From JAJOKK01 sp965370555 (GTDB taxonomy: Bacteria; Bipolaricaulota; Bipolaricaulia; UBA7950; UBA9294): a stretch of DNA of 19,438 bases. Shown one piece after another: positions 14,946-19,438 of this stretch (positions are counted from its first letter, which is position 1; each line of letters starts with the position of its first letter). The stretch lies in NCBI GenBank assembly GCA_965370555.1, contig CBDUVB010000032.1, forward strand, positions 1 to 19,438, given 5' to 3'. A model generated the notes under the pieces. It worked only from the letters and a program-made list of their open reading frames with translations, made no database searches and was not told where the DNA came from. Both the position numbers and the translations under genes were made by a program.

Positions 14946-16322
14946 CTATCGATCGCGGATGAGCAGCTGCATGTACTCACCGACGCCTGTGAACTCTTCG
15001 AAGGCAAGGGTCGCTTCGACGATCCGATCCATCCGCTCCTTACTCATCGCCGAGTTTGCATTGGCGCGGAACTTGTCGATCAGTTCCTCATCTGTTAAGG
15101 GGCGTTCCGCACGCCCTTTGGCGTGATCCTCCTGTTTGGTGTAAGCCATTCCATCGGTGGTGGTGATGGTGACGATAGCCCGCTTCACTTTCGGGAAGAG
15201 CGCGTCGATCTCCGGGTCGGCGACGACCTTGATCTTCTTCAGAAGCTCCCACACGAACGGATTCTTGAGCGCCTCTTCCTCGAAATCGGAGGGGAGGACG
15301 TTCCCCTTGGCGACGGCAACTGCGACACAGTAGGGGAGGGAGTGATCGGCTGTCTCCTTCGTCGTCGGGCGGTACTTGCTCGGATCGGACAGTATGTCTG
15401 CCCCGCGGGTCGTCGTGCGGACGAGCACCTCTTCTACCGCGTGTGGATCGATCTTGTTCTCCGCCATCACCTCGAGCGTCGCCGTGATCGGCTGGTGGGT
15501 GAGGGCCTCGGTTGGGAAGGCCTTGTACCCGCACTCCGTGATCAAGAATTCGTCGCCCAGTCCACCGAGGATCTTCTCGGGATCCCAGTTGACATTGCTC
15601 ACGACCTCAAACGTTCCTTCCTTCCCCTCGAAGACCTCCACCGGCCCGGAGTAACCGGTGGAAGCGAGCATCGCTGCGCGCACCCCGGCTTCGGTTGCCA
15701 TCGGGTCGGCGGTGTTCTTCATGTTCGTCAGGTGCCCGGCGACGACTCCACCGAGGGTGAAGTGGCTTGACCCGCTGATCCCTGTTGCGGCGACCATCTC
15801 CTCCTCTGTGAGGCCGAGCATCCGCCCTGCCACGAGAGGGCTCACGAACTGAGTCAGACTCGCGTGGTGCCAGCCAACCTCGCGGACCCCTGGGTCAGCG
15901 GCGAGACAGAGGCGCATCTCAAGCTCGTAGGCGATGACGATCCCGACGAGGACGTCACGTCCGTTCGTGTTTCTGTACTCGCCAGTGGAGAGCGCAGCGG
16001 GGATGATATCCGAAGGATGTGAGGGATCCTGTTTCCAGTAGATGTCGTTGTAGTCCATCGCGCGGATCAGCAGAGCGTTCATCAGGGCGGCGTTCGCGAT
16101 GTTCGTCTTTGTGCCATGGCCGATGATCGTCGCCTGTTCGTTTCCGCCGAGCTCTTTCACATACTGGTAAGCCTGTTGCATGTCCTCGTGGTCAATGGCA
16201 GCGAGGGCACAGCCGACGCTGTCGAGGAGGAAGCGCTTTGCCTCGCGGCGGGCTGCGGTGGGGATCTGCTCGTAGGTCAGATCGAGCGCGAATCGCGCCA
16301 TCTTGCGACTGATCGATTGCAT
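14946..16322 (-). CDS. MmgE/PrpD family protein (2-methylcitrate dehydratase / cis-aconitate decarboxylase type)
   Basis: This 458-residue cytosolic protein has normal length and layout for MmgE/PrpD. Conserved sites are Met-Asp-Tyr-Asn-Asp (89-93), Ser-His-Pro-Ser-Asp (101-105), Trp-His-His (151-153), Met-Lys-Asn-Thr-Ala-Asp-Pro-Met-Ala-Thr (201-210), and Lys267-Ala-Phe-Pro with Thr-His-Gln-Pro-Ile. They correspond to Asp, His and Lys residues implicated in catalysis in human ACOD1 and to the 2-methylcitrate/citrate dehydratase fold. The substrate cannot be read from sequence, but tricarboxylates are known for the family. The ribosome binding site TAGGAGGT overlaps the stop of the upstream dehydrogenase, 11 nt away, so the two are coupled. 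No prpB or prpC gene is in the window, so a methylcitrate cycle is not shown. Confidence 0.88.
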   Translation of the reverse strand: MQSISRKMARFALDLTYEQIPTAARREAKRFLLDSVGCALAAIDHEDMQQAYQYVKELGGNEQATIIGHGTKTNIANAALMNALLIRAMDYNDIYWKQDPSHPSDIIPAALSTGEYRNTNGRDVLVGIVIAYELEMRLCLAADPGVREVGWHHASLTQFVSPLVAGRMLGLTEEEMVAATGISGSSHFTLGGVVAGHLTNMKNTADPMATEAGVRAAMLASTGYSGPVEVFEGKEGTFEVVSNVNWDPEKILGGLGDEFLITECGYKAFPTEALTHQPITATLEVMAENKIDPHAVEEVLVRTTTRGADILSDPSKYRPTTKETADHSLPYCVAVAVAKGNVLPSDFEEEALKNPFVWELLKKIKVVADPEIDALFPKVKRAIVTITTTDGMAYTKQEDHAKGRAERPLTDEELIDKFRANANSAMSKERMDRIVEATLAFEEFTGVGEYMQLLIRDR

Positions 16323-16333
16323 ATGTTGACCTC

Positions 16334-17452
16334 CTAGCCGATAGCGGTAGCGATTGCGTTCGCCATCTCCATAGTCGTTGAGCTTCCGCCCATGTCGTAG
16401 GTGCAGACCTGCTCCTCCGCGATCACCTGCGCCACAGCGCGCTCGATCTTATCCGCCTTCTCCTTCTCTCCGAGGTAATCGAGCATCATCTTCGCCGCGC
16501 GGATCGTGGCGATCGGGTTGACCTTGTTCTGTCCAACGTACTTCGGGGCTGACCCGTGTGTCGGCTCGAAGACCGCGTAGTCATCTCCGATGTTCCCTGC
16601 AGCAGCGAACCCGAGCCCTCCCACTATCTGGGCGGAGAGATCAGAGACGATATCGCCAAACATGTTGGATGAGACGAGCACCCCGTATTTTTGTGGGTTC
16701 TTTACGAGCCACATACACATCGCGTCGATGTTCGTCTCCCACAGCTCGATCCCGGGGTACTCCTGTGCTATCTTTCGCGCCTCGCGCACCATCAATCCAG
16801 AGGTCTCGCGGATGACGTTAGGCTTCTCGACGACGGTGACCGTGGGGTAACCGTGTTTCTTCGCGTACTCGAACGCCTGTCGGGCGATTGTCTGGCAACC
16901 CTGACGTGTGAATATCCGGGTCGAGATCGCCATGTCATCGTTCGCCACCCCGTCAAATCGCTTCATCTTAGGATGGCTCGATAGAGCGGTTCGGACCTCT
17001 TCCGGAACGGGATGAAACTCCACCCCGGAGTACAGCCCTTCGGTGTTCTCGCGGAAGACGACAAGGTCGATGTCGTCGCGCAGGTTGAGCGGGTTGCCTG
17101 GGTAGGCCTTGCACGGACGCAAGTTGGTGTGCAGGTTAAAGAGCTGCCTCAAACCCACGATTGGGCTGGAATAGACGAGCCCCTTCCCTTGCAGTCCCGG
17201 ATCCAATTCTGCCGCCGCTTCGTCCTTCGGCTTCGAGGTGATCGCCCCGAAGAGGCAGGCATCGGTCGACCTAAGAAGGTCGATCGTCCTTTGAGGAAGC
17301 GGGTTCCCCTCGCTCTTCCAGTACTCCCACCCGATATCGCCGTGGATGTACTCCGCATCTAGTGAGACCTTGTCCAACACCAGTCTTGCAGCGTCGAGGA
17401 CTTCCCCTCCAACTCCATCACCAGGGAGCCAAGCAATCTTGTATTTAGCCAT
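16334..17452 (-). CDS. Isocitrate/isopropylmalate dehydrogenase family protein
   Basis: This 372-residue beta-decarboxylating dehydrogenase oxidises a 2-hydroxy-di- or tricarboxylate and releases CO2. Family residues are all present: Gly-Asp-Gly-Val-Gly (11-15), substrate Arg102, Arg112 and Arg134, Glu-Asn-Thr-Glu-Gly-Leu-Tyr (135-141), Lys210, and metal Asp243, Asp267 and Asp271 (in Asn-Met-Phe-Gly-Asp-Ile-Val-Ser-Asp). Ser96 aligns with Ser113 of E. coli isocitrate dehydrogenase, but Asn115 is replaced by Ile98. In the cofactor loop, His-Gly-Ser-Ala-Pro-Lys304-Tyr305 matches the Lys-Tyr pair that favours NADP in E. coli Icd, rather than the Asp of NAD-type isopropylmalate dehydrogenases. 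Isocitrate, homoisocitrate, tartrate or a related acid are all possible. It starts at ATG 17452 after GGAGG and heads the operon with the PrpD-type gene. Confidence 0.9.
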   Translation of the reverse strand: MAKYKIAWLPGDGVGGEVLDAARLVLDKVSLDAEYIHGDIGWEYWKSEGNPLPQRTIDLLRSTDACLFGAITSKPKDEAAAELDPGLQGKGLVYSSPIVGLRQLFNLHTNLRPCKAYPGNPLNLRDDIDLVVFRENTEGLYSGVEFHPVPEEVRTALSSHPKMKRFDGVANDDMAISTRIFTRQGCQTIARQAFEYAKKHGYPTVTVVEKPNVIRETSGLMVREARKIAQEYPGIELWETNIDAMCMWLVKNPQKYGVLVSSNMFGDIVSDLSAQIVGGLGFAAAGNIGDDYAVFEPTHGSAPKYVGQNKVNPIATIRAAKMMLDYLGEKEKADKIERAVAQVIAEEQVCTYDMGGSSTTMEMANAIATAIG

Positions 17453-17536
17453 TTTTTTCCTCCGAACACGTGGTGGGGTGATTATACAAGGCCGTTACCG
17501 GGAAGCGAGGAGTAAAATAAAGCCGCAGTCTACCCT

Positions 17537-18391
17537 CTATGCGATCGCGGCAAAGCGCCACTCGACAAAGTCGCAGATAGGGCGATAGCCGATCTTCTTG
17601 TAGACATGGTTTGATGTCGGATTTGCGAGATTGGCGAAGAGGGTGCAGAACGAAAAACCGGAATCGAGAAGATGCCGGCTCAAGCTTGCCACACACGCGG
17701 TGGCATACCCTCTCCCTCGATATTCGGGCGGGGTGTAGACCAAGTTCACGCTGACGCTGTTTGTCGTCGGGCGACTCCCCGCCGCCACGGAGACCGGACC
17801 TGCATCCTCCCAAACGAAGATCTCTTTGTGGGCGATCCGTTGCCTCGTTGATCCTTGCACATCGGAGAGAGGGTTGTTTGGCACGGCCTCGTGGTGGAAG
17901 GCGAGTGTCCATTGCGCAAGGAGTGTCAGGTCATCCTTTGTCGCTGCCCTGAACGAGCCAGAAGGGGTCTGGAACTGGTTCACCTCGGTCAGCCTGTATA
18001 TACGTTGACGCATCCCCTGGATAGTTGATTCGCCTGTAACCTCTTCCCAAGCCTTGGCGAAGGCGCTTGTGACAGCAGATCTCCCGATGACACCGGGAAC
18101 AGGCAACCCCTTGGCGAGAAGATCCGCTGTGAGGAGTTCGAACACCTCCACGCGCGCATCTGTATCGCTATAGACGATGAGTTTATGAGGTGGGGTCATG
18201 ATTGCAGCGACGAGGAAATCGTCGTTCTGCTTCACCGTGGCGAAGTAGGGCGCGGGTTCGATCTCTTCGGATGATCGGGCCATCTTGAGGCAGAGGCCCA
18301 ACATGAGGTTGTTCTCCGCCTCACGCTCTTCGAGCACGCCCTGGGTCTCTCGCAAGAAAGCACCTGCGCTCTGATAGGTTGTAAGGTTTAT
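17537..18391 (-). CDS. GNAT family N-acetyltransferase, apparent AUA start
   Basis: The C-terminal half is a GNAT domain. It has Val-Asn-Leu-Val-Tyr-Thr-Pro-Pro-Glu-Tyr-Arg-Gly-Arg-Gly-Tyr-Ala, the acetyl-CoA motif A, then a helix and Phe-Ala-Asn-Leu-Ala-Asn-Pro-Thr-Ser-Asn-His-Val-Tyr-Lys-Lys-Ile-Gly-Tyr, typical of two-domain acetyltransferases. The substrate is unknown. The first standard start is TTG at 18355 (272 residues) with no ribosome binding site. Reading further upstream in frame gives Ile-Asn-Leu-Thr-Thr-Tyr-Gln-Ser-Ala-Gly-Ala-Phe-Leu-Arg-Glu-Thr-Gln, which fits the usual N-terminus of this family. It begins at ATA (18391-18389), exactly 9 nt after AAAGGAG (18407-18401). I therefore give the 284-residue form, with AUA as start or as a mutated AUG. 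It is separate from the dehydrogenase operon, ending 84 nt before it on the same strand. Confidence 0.8.
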   Translation of the reverse strand: MNLTTYQSAGAFLRETQGVLEEREAENNLMLGLCLKMARSSEEIEPAPYFATVKQNDDFLVAAIMTPPHKLIVYSDTDARVEVFELLTADLLAKGLPVPGVIGRSAVTSAFAKAWEEVTGESTIQGMRQRIYRLTEVNQFQTPSGSFRAATKDDLTLLAQWTLAFHHEAVPNNPLSDVQGSTRQRIAHKEIFVWEDAGPVSVAAGSRPTTNSVSVNLVYTPPEYRGRGYATACVASLSRHLLDSGFSFCTLFANLANPTSNHVYKKIGYRPICDFVEWRFAAIA

Positions 18392-18465
18392 TCTCTCTTT
18401 CTCCTTTTGGATAACCCTCGAGTGGGTAGTCTAGCCGTTGAATCGCTGTTTGTCACACACTCCAG

Positions 18466-18560
18466 GGGAATTGAGAGACCGGGAGAAGGGAGACACGGAG
18501 AGGCGGGGAACTCGTTATCACTCGCCCAAGAGGTTCAATCGCTCAATCATTCAACCCTCT
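18466..18560. repeat. Degenerate intergenic repeat
   Basis: GGGGAATTGAGAGACCGGGA followed by GGGAGACACGGAGAGGCGGGG parallels 7922-7990. CGCTCAATCATTCAA (18540-18554) is the exact inverse of 10483-10497, and GGTTCAATCGCTCAATC resembles 93-110. The element lies between the divergent GNAT and amidase genes. No gene is seen in the rest of this 285-bp gap. Confidence 0.55.
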
Positions 18561-18676
18561 GCTCGGTGGCTATCGATTACAGAGGACACACGTCGGCTCC
18601 AGGGGTCCGGCGGATGGACAGATCATATTGGACACGGAACCGCGCCCGTTGTACGATCATCAGCTAATCTAGCATT

Positions 18677-19381
18677 ATGAAGAGGATGAGGGTGTTCTTG
18701 CTCGTTGTTGCGGTGGTTCTCATCGCCCTTTTCTTTGCCGGTGTTTTCAAGCGACCCTCCCCTGACATCCAGCCCGTGGTGGTGGAACCAGAGAATCTAT
18801 CCGTCACCATCGTTCTCGATCCCGGCCACGGCGGACGTGACCCTGGGGCAGTGGTCGGCGATGTTCTGGAAAAAGACGTGAATCTAGCGATTATCGAGCG
18901 GCTGAAGAACCTGGCCGAACTGGAACCCAGGCTCAATCCTATCCTAACACGCACAGCGGACGTCACCGTTGATAAACTCGATCGCATTCATCTGGCCGAT
19001 GAGGTTGAAGCAGCCCTCTACCTCTCGGTTCACATCAACGCGTTTGGCGACCCAGAGGTTCACGGAGCGGAGACCTGGATCGATGATATGCGCACACCAG
19101 GCGATCCGAGTTATCTCTTGGCGGAGTCGGTGCAGGATGCCCTCGTCGATGCTACTGGAGCCCGCGATCGTGGCGTTCGATCACAAGGGCTTTACCTTCA
19201 GCACACCACGCTTCCCGCTATATCGGTCGAGGTCGGTTTTCTTACTTGCCCTGAAGAGCGGACCAAGCTGCTCGACTCAGCCTACCAGGATCAGATCGCA
19301 CAGGGCATTCTGAAAGGAATTCTCAACTACCTCGACGCTGTGGGAGCATTCGAAGAGCCAGTCGAAACAGGTCAGCATTAG
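18677..19381 (+). CDS. N-acetylmuramoyl-L-alanine amidase (Amidase_3)
   Basis: This 234-residue zinc amidase cleaves the bond between N-acetylmuramic acid and L-alanine in peptidoglycan. An N-terminal hydrophobic segment (5-23) acts as signal or membrane anchor, so it works outside the cytoplasmic membrane. The catalytic domain starts at about residue 43. Leu-Asp-Pro-Gly-His-Gly-Gly (47-53) gives zinc ligand His51, Glu65 lies in Leu-Glu-Lys-Asp-Val-Asn-Leu, Ser-Val-His-Ile-Asn-Ala (117-122) gives His119, and Ser-Val-Glu-Val-Gly-Phe (183-188) gives catalytic Glu185. All key residues are present and the length is that of a minimal AmiC-type enzyme without SH3 or LysM binding domains. No clear Shine-Dalgarno sequence precedes the ATG. 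It stands alone. Confidence 0.92.
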   Translation: MKRMRVFLLVVAVVLIALFFAGVFKRPSPDIQPVVVEPENLSVTIVLDPGHGGRDPGAVVGDVLEKDVNLAIIERLKNLAELEPRLNPILTRTADVTVDKLDRIHLADEVEAALYLSVHINAFGDPEVHGAETWIDDMRTPGDPSYLLAESVQDALVDATGARDRGVRSQGLYLQHTTLPAISVEVGFLTCPEERTKLLDSAYQDQIAQGILKGILNYLDAVGAFEEPVETGQH

Positions 19382-19394
19382 TGGGGGTCAGACC

Positions 19395-19423
19395 TTCACT
19401 TTTGGTGTCATCCGTGATATACT
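19395..19423 (+). promoter_or_regulatory. Promoter of the next gene
   Basis: TTCACT (19395-19400), a 17-nt spacer and TATACT (19418-19423). The -10 box ends 9 nt before an ATG at 19433, again with no Shine-Dalgarno sequence, so the transcript is probably leaderless. Confidence 0.5.
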
Positions 19424-19432
19424 GGTGGTCTT

Positions 19433-19438
19433 ATGACA
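19433..19438 (+). CDS. Start of a gene cut by the window edge
   Basis: ATGACA follows the promoter at 19395-19423. Only two codons are visible, so nothing can be said about the product. The call rests on the promoter position alone. Confidence 0.3.

Noticed and set aside
14946..17452. Complete methylcitrate cycle locus
   Set aside because: Only the PrpD-family gene is present. No methylcitrate synthase or methylisocitrate lyase is in the window.

Overview
The window looks like a chromosomal segment of a thermophilic or anaerobic bacterium from a deep-branching lineage. A DUF401 membrane protein, a TM287/288-like heterodimeric ABC exporter, many strong Shine-Dalgarno sites (AGGAGG) and abundant degenerate intergenic repeats would fit candidate phyla such as Bipolaricaulota/Acetothermia. 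That placement is inference from gene content and general impression, not a computed result.

Region 1 (about 1-5000) is accessory DNA, apparently lower in GC than the rest. It holds a hicBA toxin-antitoxin pair with a probable leaderless promoter, a tRNA-like fragment without an anticodon arm, a minus-strand 458-residue membrane-anchored protein with terpene-cyclase-like QW repeats, the 3' remnant of an IS3-type transposase with a palindrome inserted in frame, an N-terminal remnant of a type ISP restriction-modification gene, and a DUF4238 gene. A diverged promoter-like repeat of about 47 nt occurs at 897 and 3058.

Region 2 (5101-10308) is a transport and envelope neighbourhood. It has a 39-residue one-TM protein coupled by ATGA overlap to a sodium:solute symporter (SSS), then a tandem array of CTCTCGC...GCGAGAG units, then an orphan NMT1-like periplasmic binding protein that seems to lack its middle. 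Convergent to these on the minus strand are a secreted DUF2135 protein with a possible thioester-type domain and a DUF401 transporter-like protein.

Region 3 (10728-14512) is a two-gene operon for an asymmetric heterodimeric ABC exporter. The first subunit has Asp in place of the catalytic Glu. The second has a degenerate signature motif and an extracellular insert like that of YheH/BmrD.

Region 4 (14946-19438) has, on the minus strand, an isocitrate/isopropylmalate dehydrogenase-family gene followed 11 nt later by an MmgE/PrpD-family gene, which may form a dehydratase plus oxidative decarboxylase module. A minus-strand GNAT acetyltransferase follows, with an apparent AUA start. On the plus strand are an N-acetylmuramoyl-L-alanine amidase and the promoter and first bases of another gene.

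Intergenic spaces are dominated by short repeats: the CTCTCGC units (about 131 bp identical between 6766 and 14673 apart from one 7-bp indel), a TTCACCACGAAG-type repeat family, and small palindromes with a GCCTGT...ACAGGC architecture. Several genes carry a -10 box only 6-10 nt before the ATG, which suggests leaderless transcripts.
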